Below, in pieces: positions 54,579 to 64,000 of a stretch of DNA of 64,000 nucleotides; position 1 is the stretch's first letter; every line of letters begins with the position of its first letter. The translations under genes and the position numbers were made by a program. Under the pieces are notes generated by a model that did not search any database, was not told the DNA's origin, and saw only the letters and a list, made by a program, of their open reading frames with translations. The DNA is from Eucommia ulmoides (Eukaryota > Streptophyta > Magnoliopsida > Garryales > Eucommiaceae), in assembly GCA_016647705.1 (NCBI GenBank), contig CM028326.1, positions 5,084,001-5,148,000 of the forward strand. Direction: 5' to 3'.

Positions 54579-57500
54579 TTAAATTGAAGCAGTGCATGTC
54601 TTCCTGTTGTGGTGTCCATTCTTTTTGCATCTACCACATCTTATTTCTGGGATCTCACCCCTTGATGGGATGCGTTTCTTCCGCGGTCGACCAGGTTGTT
54701 TTTTTGTGATCGGCGGGATAATTACAGCTTCCGATGCATTCCATTCCGGTTTTTCGAACGTGGGTACACCATATATACCTTCTGAGTAGGTCATTTGGTA
54801 ATATTCCACCAAGAAAAATGACTCAACGGATGAATGTATATTCTGGCCGCTTTTTTGTATCGCTGCACAAGCATGAAGACACGGGAACCCATTTCCCTGC
54901 CACCCGAAACAGGAGCACTTTTTTTTATCCACATCAACCAGAACGGATGGGATCGAGTGCACTTCATATACGCTGTTGCCGCACTCAACAACATTCCACG
55001 TCCGCCCGACGCTTATCATCCGCGACAGTATTTTATCAAGTATTGGGCATAGGAAACCCGTCATCAGCAGTGATTCGGCGCGTCTGACTGACAACTGGTT
55101 CATTACCTTGCACCTAATCTTGTCGACCATTAATATGATCGGTAGGTGCCGATAATCACGAATCCATGCGTTGAATGACTCCGCTAGGTTGGACGACATC
55201 TCCCCATATCTTTTGCCTTTGAAAAACATGTTGCAGAAGTTGTCTGGCGGCACATCCTCTAGGAAATTCTCTACTTGTCCCATACCTTCTGTTCTTAATT
55301 CTTCCCTCAGCTGGTAGTATTTGTCAAGCGTCGTCGCATATGCCATCATCGAATATTTGTGCACGAGCTTCTCCTTCCACGCTTGTTTCAAACTCGGCAA
55401 TTTGTCCTAGATTGTTCTTCAGGTGGTTCAAGCAATAAGAATGAAAACAATGCGGGAACATCTTCCGGACCCCTTCAAGAATGCCACTATGTCGATCAGA
55501 AATGAAGGTTAGCACACGTTCTTTCACGACAATTTTATCTAAATTGGTCATGAACCAATACCAGTTGTCATCGTTCTCCGCATCAACAACAGCGAATGCA
55601 ACCGGGAAAAGACCTGTCCATTTACGAAAAACACAAAACAGATCAGCACGCTATGAACAAAAACATTGTATACACAGCCGTTTTTAATGTGTTAACGTTA
55701 ACGCATTTAACGTTAACGTTGCAAAAAAAAAATCCATGTCTCATCCCCAAACATGATCAGCTTGTCTCATCATAAACCCTCCACCCCTCACACAAACTGT
55801 TCGAAAAAAATGTAAAAAAGAAAAAAAAAAAAAAAAAAAAAAGCATTAATTGCATGTAATGTGTAAACGATAGGAGTAATTGCGTTTATGTAATAAGTAG
55901 TCAACCAATTTACCATTGTTTCCATCCTTTGCGCTGGCCGCCAACAAACACCCCTTGTATCTACCCCCCAGAAATGTCCCGTCTAGAAACAGCATCGGCC
56001 TGCAGAATTTGAACCCGTGCGCAGTCGCGTAGAACGATACAAACAGTCTCTTGAAATGCCCAGTTTCTTTGTCATAATCTAACGCCAGGTGGCTGCCTGG
56101 GTTCGTCTGACTGCATGCATCCAAGTACCAGCGCAATTAATCATAAGATGATTCGTGGTCGCCGTACAAATCATCCCGAGCTTTCTCCACGCCTTTCCAT
56201 GCAATGTGATATGGGATCTCAATCCCATAGTCGTTCTTGAACGTGTGAACAACGTTAATTGGGCGAGTTGACGGGGTATTCCGAACTAAGTCTAAAAGAC
56301 ATGACTTCATAACGCTATAGTTCATCTTCTCATTTCTCGCTGTCCTATAAGCAGCACTGCAACTATGATTTCTCTGGAACTCCCAAATATAAAAAAATCC
56401 ATTCCTTTCGTCTAGCCTGTCATGCACTCTCCATTTGCATTCCCTCTCCTCCTTGAGTGAACATTCAACTGTTACCCTCTTCTTGTCGTTTTTTATGTAC
56501 TGAAATGTGAAACCCATTTGTACAGCATATTTCCTTAGTGATTCTCTAAATTCTGGTATTCCACCATTAAAAATCTGCCCGGCTTCTTTAAGACCTTCAG
56601 CCCAATGATCGGACAATAATGCCTTTTTATGCAATGGGCAGAAAACGGACAACAGGTCGTCCTCCCCGTCCATGCCATCCCGCCCCCCCTGTCCCGTTGG
56701 ATATTCAAATAACATCCTGTCCCGACTGCCACTTGGTCCACTACCGCTGCCGCACACCTTTATCTCCACCCCCACATATTCAAGCTTCATTGCTCGTACA
56801 AGGCTAACCATTACCTCTACGTCGTCCTGACACGATATTAGGCACCTGTCATGTCCTGGTATGGAATAAAACATCTCGAACGAAACATCCCTCAACACGT
56901 CCCATCGCGACAACACATTTTGAATCAGCACCGCTTGCGTGAAATCATCATCCACCTTAACGCCCAACGAGTAACCATCAAACTTGCACATCAAAAATAT
57001 GCGCGTAGCCATTGACCCCCCCAGTAAATCTGCAAGATCAAAACGGATGCAACCCCATTTTGCAAGAAAAAAACAGTAGACAAACATTAATGGGCATTGG
57101 GGGGGATTTAGATTTCAGTATGCTTATTGGTCAGTAAGCGCGCTTACTATTAATTGCGTAAATGTTAACGCAATCAAAATTGACTGTAAAAACACAGGGG
57201 TTACATTAACGTTAACGCTGCGTTACTCTGGTCCAGATAAAACACTAATGTGCGTCCGCAAGTTTAGATTTCGTTATGCTTATTGTTCTAGTTGAGCGCT
57301 TATACTTATTGCGTAAACATTAACGAAAATGTGCTAATTGCGTTAACGTTAACGCAATCAGTTCGTGGTTTTACCCATTGTGAAACGTCACCGTTGATGC
57401 ATTAACTTAATGCGTTAACGTTAAATGCATTACTTATTGCGTTAACATTAACGCAATCCATCACTGCTAATTGCGTAAAAACTTTAATGCATTACTTAAT

Positions 57501-58534
57501 GCGTTAACGTTAACGTTAACGCGAAAGTAGCAGCTTGTTAACACGTGTGTTAAACGTCAACCCCTTTTTTTTTAATACAACCGAGTTCCTCTTTAGTTGG
57601 TAGCATCTTACTTTTCGGGAAAAAACTGAAAAAACTGTGAGTTAACTAACTTTACCGTTTACAAGCATTACGTTAATGTTAACGCAAAAAAAAAGTTACA
57701 GTTCAAACATGTTAACGTTACTGCGTTTCGTTGCATACAACCCATAGAACCTCTGTATCTTGGAGCATCTTACTTTTCAGAAAAAAGCTGAAAAATTGTG
57801 AGTTATTTAACTTTACCATGTACACCAATTTCCTAACACTGTTTGCTTGTATCCACATTGTTATTACGTCTTCATGCACAAAGTACGTTAACGTTAACGC
57901 ATTGCACACGTTATCTCATAGCGTACATTCCTCACAAAATGGGCGATCATTCATCGCCACCCCCCTCGAACATCCAACTTCGAAAAACGTTGTAACACCG
58001 ACGAAAAACCCAAAAACGATATTTAAACACCATGACTGTGTTTGTTATGTTGACATTGTTATTACGTCGTGATGCACATAATACAAACCCATTACATTAA
58101 CGTTAACGTGCTGCTCACGTTATCTCAGGAGCGTACATCCTTCACAAATGGGCGTTCGTTCATCGCCAACCTCGAACATCCAACTTCGAAAAACGTTGTA
58201 ACAACTCCGAAATATCCAAAAACGATATTAAAACACAACTATATAACTTTTCAGTGAATACAATCGAGTAACTGACCTGTTTCGCCTTTAGACACAGTCC
58301 AAACGCCGTCTCGTGATATATTCGCCGTCGCCGCCGTTTCAAAACCTTCACCTCGTACCCGTTCTGTAACGCCTACAAATTTGAATCGAATGTTTTTGAA
58401 AATCCGCGCCTGTGTAATGGCTGTCGTACATGTATTTGAATCAGCAAAATGAAAAACTCTATTTTGTCCCTTACCATAACCGAATTGATTCGTCCACCTG
58501 GCTCGTCGGAGTGAACAGGGGTATTATCGTCCAT
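54579..58534 (-). pseudogene. MuDR-type (MULE) transposase, copy B, disrupted
   Basis: Two 5' exons are in frame with each other: 58534-58475 (MDDNTPVHSDEPGGRINSVM, donor GTAAGG) and 58372-58277 (EVKVLKRRRRRIYHETAF). The main exon starts at about 57045: PB1-like N-terminal part (ATRIFLMCKFDGYSLGVKVD), MuDR DNA-binding part (CSLKEERECKWRVH..NHSC), and the DDE core with MLFLDGTFLGGRYKG. An intron (55913-55614) follows, then AVVDAENDDNWYWF, ISDRHSGIL, SNLAESFNAW, a SWIM finger (KCSCFGWQGNGFPCLHAC) and a CCHC knuckle (CGRCKKNGHHNRKTC). Lesions: the G run at 57018-57024 is one base short for phase agreement with the 5' exons; TAA at 56139-56137, where copy A has CTA; and a 2-bp loss at about 55408 relative to A. 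The upstream splice link is inferred. It should not make transposase. Confidence 0.85.
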
Positions 58535-58734
58535 CGACGTTCACCTTGTCTTCGTCGGAGGACTGAAATCTAAACCCATCGTACGGGGAGGTCTGAGCCC
58601 TAAACGGTCTTGTGAAAAGGTTTATACTCTAAGGGAACTCTCTATAAGGGATTATTAAATAAAAAACTCTTAAAATAATATTGTTTGTCTTAAATAACGA
58701 CATAAGACTAACAAAATAGGGTGTATATTTCAAA

Positions 58735-59004
58735 AAACCTTTTATTTTATCGACTCTACTTTCAAAATCTATATTTTATCTTCTTTTATTTATAATAAAT
58801 TTGTTTATTTTTTTATTTAATTTAGTCAAATATGTTAATAAATAGATGAAATAGTTTGTTTTTTTTTTTTTATATCTAAATTTAATATGAAATAGAGAAG
58901 ATTATATTAATTTAATTTTGTCCTTATTAAAAAACAAAAATAGAAATAGGGAGAATAAAAAGAGATAATGTTAATTTTTTAAATAAAAACTCATAAAATA
59001 AATG

Positions 59005-59066
<62 letters not shown>

Positions 59067-59074
59067 TTTAATTT
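58735..59074. other. AT-rich flank right of the MULE, shared with copy A
   Basis: This matches 35500-35955 apart from the small MITE in A. It ends in a long (TA)n tract (about 59012-59063). In copy A the non-autonomous LTR element is inserted at the corresponding place. Confidence 0.7.
59012..59063. repeat. (TA)n microsatellite
   Basis: About 52 bp of TA at the place where copy A has the TSD ATATG of its LTR element. Confidence 0.9.
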
Positions 59075-59092
59075 CTCCCTTTAGTCAATAAT

Positions 59093-59945
59093 AAAATAGA
59101 GTTGATGAGATGTATTTCCACCAAGTACCCCAAATGACGGCTGCATGGTGTCCAAAGCGATCTCCTTTGGCCGTCCACTGCTAACTGACTAGAGAGGCAA
59201 GACCAACCATAATTGGACAGACATCGATCACTGACCACTACTCGGATTATCCGACAACAACCACTGCTCGAGCCAACCACTGATTGACGAACACCGGATA
59301 GGCTTGGCCTCCTTTGACCATCCGTAATTAACCGACCAAGTTATTAGGCCAACCACAATCGGCCGTTCACCGCCCACTTAGAAAGATTTGGACCTTCACT
59401 GGGTGGCCTGTCTAGGTCGTTCACCGACCAACAGCCACCAAACAAACCCTCTAGACTACCAAGTAGGCTCCTGCACTTCCGTGGGATGGGCTCTGTCTTC
59501 TGTTCATTTGGGTCAGCCCATGGACTCTTTCTAGTGGGCCGAAATGTAAGGCCTAGTGGTTTAAATCATGTCACGCGTCTCCTCATTGGTTGCACGTTGG
59601 ATTACACGAATTAACCGAGCTCAAACCCCTAATTTCACATGGTTAATCTAATCTCTCTCCTACAAAATTGCGGGACAATAAATACACCAAGTACACAAAA
59701 AGTTCTTGCTTAACACGCTTGAACTCTCGTTTTCTTCTGAACTCTTACTCTCACGTCAGATGAATTTTGTCGGGCACATCTCGGTGGGTTTTTGTGCAGG
59801 TACTTGATTAAGCTTCGAATACATCGACCGAGGATTGTTCACTTGGAAGATGATACCTTAATCAAGACTACCAACTCAGCAAAAAAATAAAAAATAAAAT
59901 CTCCATGTAGACTTTGACTGGACCAACTACGGATGTTAGTCAATT
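59093..59945 (+). repeat. old LTR-like repeat, copy B counterpart
   Basis: This matches 41511-41739 plus 43620-44230 of copy A. It starts TGATGAGATGTATTTCCACC and contains CTCTTACTCTCACGTC and TTTTTGTGCAGGTACTTGAT, reminiscent of a gypsy LTR. No target duplication was found. Confidence 0.4.
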
Positions 59946-60084
59946 ATAAGTTTTCTACAATAACATGCGAATGATGTATAAGTTTTTAACGTAAAGGTGG
60001 TAAAATGAAACAAAACTAGTGTAAACAATAATTAACCCATTTTCATTTTAATATGTTCCAATAAAAAAATTATAACGATGGAGA

Positions 60085-61551
60085 TGAGTTCTTTTTACAA
60101 TAAATACAGTTAAAAAAAAATTACTGAGAACATGTACTTTTTATCTTATATATATATATATATATATTTGGTGGTCCCGGCGTTGTGAACGCCGGGACTT
60201 TTTTTTTTTTTTTTTTTTCTAATTTTCGTGGTTTGAAATTGTTGTATCATCGTGAAACGGTGATACATCGTTTCACTTGAATTTCCAAACAGTCCTGGCT
60301 TTTAAAACGCTGGGACTAAGTCATAGAGAGAGGGGGCAGGGGAGGTCACACATGGATTTTTGACACTTAAGACCCCTAAAGTTTGACCATTATTTCATTG
60401 TATTTCACTCATACTTGTTTGTTAATTTTATTTTATTTTTTATTTCATTTTTCTTTCTTTTTTATGCAAAACGTTTTTTAATTTCTTAATTTTTTTGTAG
60501 TTTCGTTTTTTTTTAAAAAAAAAAATTAGTTTCATTTTTTTCATAATTAGTATTATAATTCAATAATTTTAGATTTCTCAAAAAATTAATATAACACGTG
60601 TATTGTAGGAACTAAAATTTTAAATTATTCGTAAAAGAAAAAAATCCTAAAAATATTTTAATATGTCCTTTGGGATAACCAAAGAGGTATTAGTCCGGTT
60701 GATGAGGAAAGATATGACCAAAGGGGTGTTAATCCAGGAATTATTACGTCTCGCGGTGGTGGCGTTCCTAGACTCCAATACCTTGGAGTGTCTTTACTCA
60801 TCGTTTGAGTCGGCGGAGAAGGTGTTGTTGCCGGAGGTTGAAGTAAAAATAGTTAAATTTCACTTGAATTCTCTTTGAAAATTTGTTGATTTAGTTTCGA
60901 ATATTATCGATTTTTTTTAAAATAGTTGAATTTTAATTGGAATTTTTGAAGTAAAAATATTTTTTATTATTAATAAAATAAAAATATTTTTTTATTAAAT
61001 TTAAAAAACTCAAACTTAAAACTTGCTAAATTAAACCTCTTTGGAAGTCATCCTTATTAAATTATTGATATTTGATATACCGGGGAATGTTTAAATTAAA
61101 AAATAAAATATTTATTTTTCATTTTATTTGATGAAAAAAACGAAATTAAAATATTTATTTTAAAAAAAGAAGAAACTAAAAAAATTAAGAAATTAAAAAA
61201 AGTTTTGCATAAAAAAGAAAGAAAAATGAAATTAAAAAAATTAAAATTAACAAACAAGTGTGAGTGAAATACAATGAAATAATGGTCAAACTTTAGGGGC
61301 CTTAAGTGTCAAAAATCCATGCGTGACCTCCCCTGCCTCCTCTCTCTCTCTCTGTGACTTAGTCCCGACATTTTAAATGCCGGGACTACCAAATAAAAAA
61401 TAATATATATATATATATATATTCAATGATCTCGGTGTTTTGAACACCGGGATACTCATGGTTTGTAGATAAGATAAAAAGCACATGCTGTGAGTAAAAA
61501 AATTAGTAATTTTTTTTTCCAAAATATACTTATTGTTGTGTAAAGAACTCA
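60085..61551. mobile_element. hAT-like foldback element, TSD GATGGAGA
   Basis: It starts TGAGTTCTTT and ends AAAGAACTCA. GATGGAGA flanks both ends (60077-60084 and 61552-61559), an 8-bp duplication typical of hAT. Copy A is uninterrupted here (about 45200). The arms are 300-350 bp long: GTGTGAGTGAAATACAATG, GACTTAGTCCCRRC and similar phrases occur in both, inverted. The arms themselves contain inner GGCGTTNTGAACGCC-type hairpins (60175-60200, 61430-61455). The middle is AT-rich with one 71-codon open frame (60663-60878) of unknown meaning. Confidence 0.85.
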
Positions 61552-61849
61552 GATGGAGACTGAAATTACCAATTCTTTTTGGGAATTATTAAAGTTTTCA
61601 TAGTAAACAACTAAACATGGTTGTTGTTGGTTTATCTATTATTAATTATTATGAGAGTTACGGCTAGACAAGACTTATGTGGTCAATTTTTTATTTTTTT
61701 TATTATTTTATAATAAAAAAAAAATTGAATCACATTTAATAATATGAGTGATTTGTCCTGTGTTCACAGTTCACACAATTTATTTTAATGATGCCAAATA
61801 TTCTCTTTCTATTGGCTTCATCCTTTCTAACAACAATCCACATTTTTTT

Positions 61850-61985
61850 GAAAATTTAGTGAAAAATCTCTTTCCATAAAATTATTATTCCGCGGATTCC
61901 TATAACAATGATTTTTTAACATTTGACTTGATACTCATAAAGTGATTTTTTGAGTTTTGAAACCTCTCAACAAAATTCTCATTTT
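61850..61985. mobile_element. small MITE, inverted relative of 35640-35795
   Basis: It interrupts the alignment of B with A between CACATTTTT and ATTGGGTATTTCT. Confidence 0.5.
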
Positions 61986-62099
61986 TTTATTGGGTATTTC
62001 TTAAATTTATTATTTAGACCTAAAGAGATATATAACTCAAACAATAAACCTTCCATGGCTGTAATAAAATTTTCAGTTTTTAGAAAATAGTCCTTTATT

Positions 62100-63880
62100 C
62101 TTTGATCATATTTTTTTCTCATTATTTACATGCAATGTTATTCTGTAAAAATAACAAGATTTGAATATTCACATTTTTTTATTTTTCTAATTTTAAATAT
62201 TTTAATATATTTTAGCATTGATTGTGTTATTATGAATGTTCATTATTCTTTATGTGAACAAATTTACGTTTCATTATGTTCCAGGTATGAACATTCACAG
62301 AAAACCAAACAGAATCGAAAAATATGAAAAATGACTAAGATCAATGAAAACAAATGCAGCGTAAACAATTATGAACATTCACCCAAAATCACACAAGAAT
62401 AACAAATCAAGACATTGAAAACCCTCTCTAAGATCAACAAAACGACCATTCACCGATCACAAATGACATATTCATTCAAAAACTAAATAAAAAAATATCT
62501 AAACTCGTACGAACATTCACGAAACACAAATAAAAAACATTTAAAGAAGCCTAAGATTAACAAAAAAGATCATTCACGTGAATAACACAAAACTTCGCAA
62601 AAACCAATAAAATCAAAACAAAGCTAAAGCCAATGCAAACATTCACAAAACCAAATCTAGAACTTTGAAATTTTTTCTTGAAAAAACCCTAAATATTAGC
62701 GAAAAACAGACCAATGGACACCAAACCCACACATTGGTGAATAAACATTCAGATCTGGAGATTGAACATGAACATTCAATATGGAATTTTCGCAAAACGG
62801 CAAACCGCCTCCCGTCGCTGCAATGGTGAATTATTAGCCACCATTGGCAGAAGAGAGACGGTGGTGCACGCAGAAGAGAGGTTGTGGCATGGCCGTCGAT
62901 GGATGCGTAACCGTGGAGGTAGTCAATCACAGACAAAAAATAAAATCAAACCCAAACCAAATAAAAAACACCACGAACAAAAAACAAACCATGAACATTC
63001 CCAGATTAAAACAAGAACAAATAACAAATCAAAATAACCCAAATCAAAATACCACCACGAGCAAAGACAAACATTCAAACCAAAATTTTCTAGATTTGAG
63101 AATGGATCCCTAGGAGCCGATTCCTTCCACCTGGTTCATCAAATCTGAAAATCTAAAATATGAGATTCACTGTCATTCATGGTCAATTTCGGATCTGGTT
63201 CATCAAATCTGAAGTCGTGATTTTTTATAGGTTGTTAAACTTTTAGTACTAAAAAATGAACAAGCTTTTGCAAATTTGAATTAAGATAGAAATTAACATA
63301 TTTGAGAAAAATATTCATAAAAATCAACAAAATCGAATAGATCTACCCCTAGTTCAAACATTCACAAAAACCAAATAAAAAACATTTGAAAAATCCCTAA
63401 AAAAATCACAAAATCAAAACCGAAAATCGCGACATCGTATACTCTCTCAAATCTGGAGAAATCCAGAATCGACTGAGGAAGACAGCATCGGTGGCATTGC
63501 ACGAGCATGGTGGAGAAAGACGAATGTCGACCAAACCACAGGCAGCATCGTCGTCGTTGTCATCGACAAGCAGTGAGTAGAACCAATCGTCTTCATCGTC
63601 TTCGTCTTTGGTGAGCAGAACAAAACCGGGCCACAGTCATCATCGTCTCTTAGTCTAGCGGTGGCGTCCCCTCTGTCCAGTGATAAGGGCATCGCTAAAC
63701 TTGCCAGCACCGATGGCGAAACCCATAAGCTTGTCGGCACCGACGCTCGGACCCACCTCCGAGCTCGCCGGCACCGACGCGAGAAACCACTGAGCTCGCC
63801 GCACCGCCATTCGATTTTTAGGTTTGGAAATTGCAGAGACAGAGGGAGAGAATGGAAAAAGGCAGCGGTGGCTTTCCCAA
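62100..63880 (-). repeat. dispersed repeat copy, inverted relative to 23690-24900
   Basis: It is rich in AAACATTCAC on this strand and ends in a GC-richer block with CATCGTCGTC wording. The two copies lie in opposite orientation about 38 kb apart. Several open frames of up to about 97 codons appear in the GC-rich block, but I recognise no domain. Confidence 0.6.
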
Positions 63881-63889
63881 ATTAAGTGA

Positions 63890-64000
63890 ATTTAGGTTGC
63901 GTTTGGATAAAGAATTTGTAAAATGATGGGAATTCGAAATTCAGGACTTCGAAATCTTGTCATTTACAAATCTTTTATTTGGATAACTATTTTAACCGAA
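63890..64000. mobile_element. end of a GGTTGCGTTTGG-family element, cut by the window edge
   Basis: TTTAGGTTGCGTTTGGATAA is followed by wording close to the left end of the element at 6549-7701 (GGAATTYGAAATT, TTATTTRGATAA). Only one end is visible. Confidence 0.55.

Larger units (their letters stand above)
48030..58110. repeat. dispersed GCGTTAACGTTAACGC palindromes, copy B
   Basis: By eye I count about 22-24 perfect GTTAACGTTAAC sites and many more variants, on both sides of and between the genes. Examples are near 48054, 48660, 48955, 49066, 49095, 50318, 50400, 52207, 52223, 53775, 54178, 55690, 57345, 57500 and 57884. The core GTTAAC is itself a palindrome, so short runs of two or three are both tandem and self-complementary. 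They occupy introns 1 and 3, the intron before exon 6, the region between the genes, and the transposase leader and long intron. Exons contain none. The first and last lie about 300 and 560 bp inside the element ends. Confidence 0.92.
47741..58671. mobile_element. MULE carrying a PMD-Ulp1 protease gene (Kaonashi-like), copy B
   Basis: It is about 10.9 kb. It has short inverted ends (GAATTTTATTTTTTAGTCCT on the left; on the right, inverted, AAGAGTTTTTTATTTAATAA) and 9-bp flanks AAAATAAGA (47732-47740) and AAAATAATA (58672-58680), eight of nine equal. Two genes converge: the accessory PMD-Ulp1 gene (+, 48282-53191) and the MuDR transposase (-, 54579-58534). MULEs carrying Ulp1-like protease genes are known in plants as Kaonashi elements. 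What is unusual here is the palindrome array filling every non-coding part. The transposase is broken, so any movement would need another copy. Confidence 0.85.
47135..62003 (+). repeat. segmental duplication, copy B
   Basis: Colinear with copy A (27885-45475); see that entry for the paired ranges. B is the better-preserved copy: it keeps the full MULE with its open accessory gene. It gained the hAT-like foldback element 60085-61551 and a small MITE at 61850-61985. Confidence 0.88.

Noticed and set aside
28525-58110. A CRISPR-like array, because of the regularly recurring palindrome
   Set aside because: Spacing is irregular, the 'spacers' include conserved exons and introns, there are no cas genes, and the sequence is plainly from a plant nucleus.
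28398-58671. The GTTAACGTTAAC repeats as interstitial telomere repeats or a centromere-type satellite
   Set aside because: The unit is not TTTAGGG-like. The sites are short (two or three units) and dispersed, and they are confined to the MULE interior.
28398-58671. Two independent insertions of the same MULE
   Set aside because: The homology continues well past both ends of the element and the 9-bp flanks match, which fits segmental duplication.
60663-60878. 71-codon open frame (starting MSFGITKEVLVRLMRKDM) as a gene
   Set aside because: It lies in the centre of a non-autonomous foldback element with no recognisable domain or neighbours. I mention it in the element entry only.

Overview
The window looks like nuclear DNA of a dicot plant. 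It is AT-rich, has GT-AG introns, two tau-class glutathione S-transferase (GST) genes, Athila-type LTR retrotransposons, hAT-like MITEs and Mutator-like elements (MULEs). I cannot name the species. Host genes are few: an EF-hand pseudogene (about 0.56-1.24 kb, +), a decayed GSTU pseudogene (3.4-4.85 kb, +) and one apparently intact GSTU gene (25.9-27.7 kb, -) whose single intron starts with GC instead of GT.

Left part (1-25 kb): after the pseudogenes come MITEs with visible target-site duplications (TSDs). A 14.5 kb Athila-type element follows (9169-23663, TSD CCACC). A 2.8 kb solo LTR of another family (13830-16627, TSD TTATT) sits inside its reverse transcriptase region. The Athila copy is an old, broken fossil.

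Right part (27.9-62 kb): two directly repeated copies of one segment, A (about 27.9-45.5 kb) and B (about 47.1-62.0 kb). They match by eye at roughly 86% in the transposase region. Each copy carries the same MULE at the same insertion point with matching 9-bp TSDs, so a segment holding the element was duplicated; the element did not insert twice. Copy A later gained a 5.5 kb non-autonomous Athila-like element (35961-41474, TSD ATATG), a solo LTR with a foldback element inside it, and an LTR remnant (44336-45170). Copy B gained a 1.47 kb hAT-like foldback element (60085-61551).

The MULE is the main interest. It carries two convergent genes. One is a nine-exon gene on the + strand (48282-53191) whose exons join in frame to 982 codons: an N-terminal plant-mobile-domain-like region, an acidic and coiled-coil middle, and a C-terminal Ulp1/C48 cysteine protease. 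The other is a MuDR-type transposase on the - strand (54579-58534) with at least two, probably three, lesions. Thus the accessory protease is open while the transposase in the same element is dead. All non-coding parts of the MULE, meaning introns, leaders and the space between the genes, are filled with copies of the palindrome GCGTTAACGTTAACGC and its variants. Coding exons and the DNA just outside the element lack it. In copy A the protease gene is reduced to its ends by an internal deletion, the transposase is broken, and the palindromes are decayed.

A second recurring theme is GC-rich palindrome arrays placed just upstream of the TATA box in the LTRs of two Athila-like families. The arrays have the same position but different palindromes.
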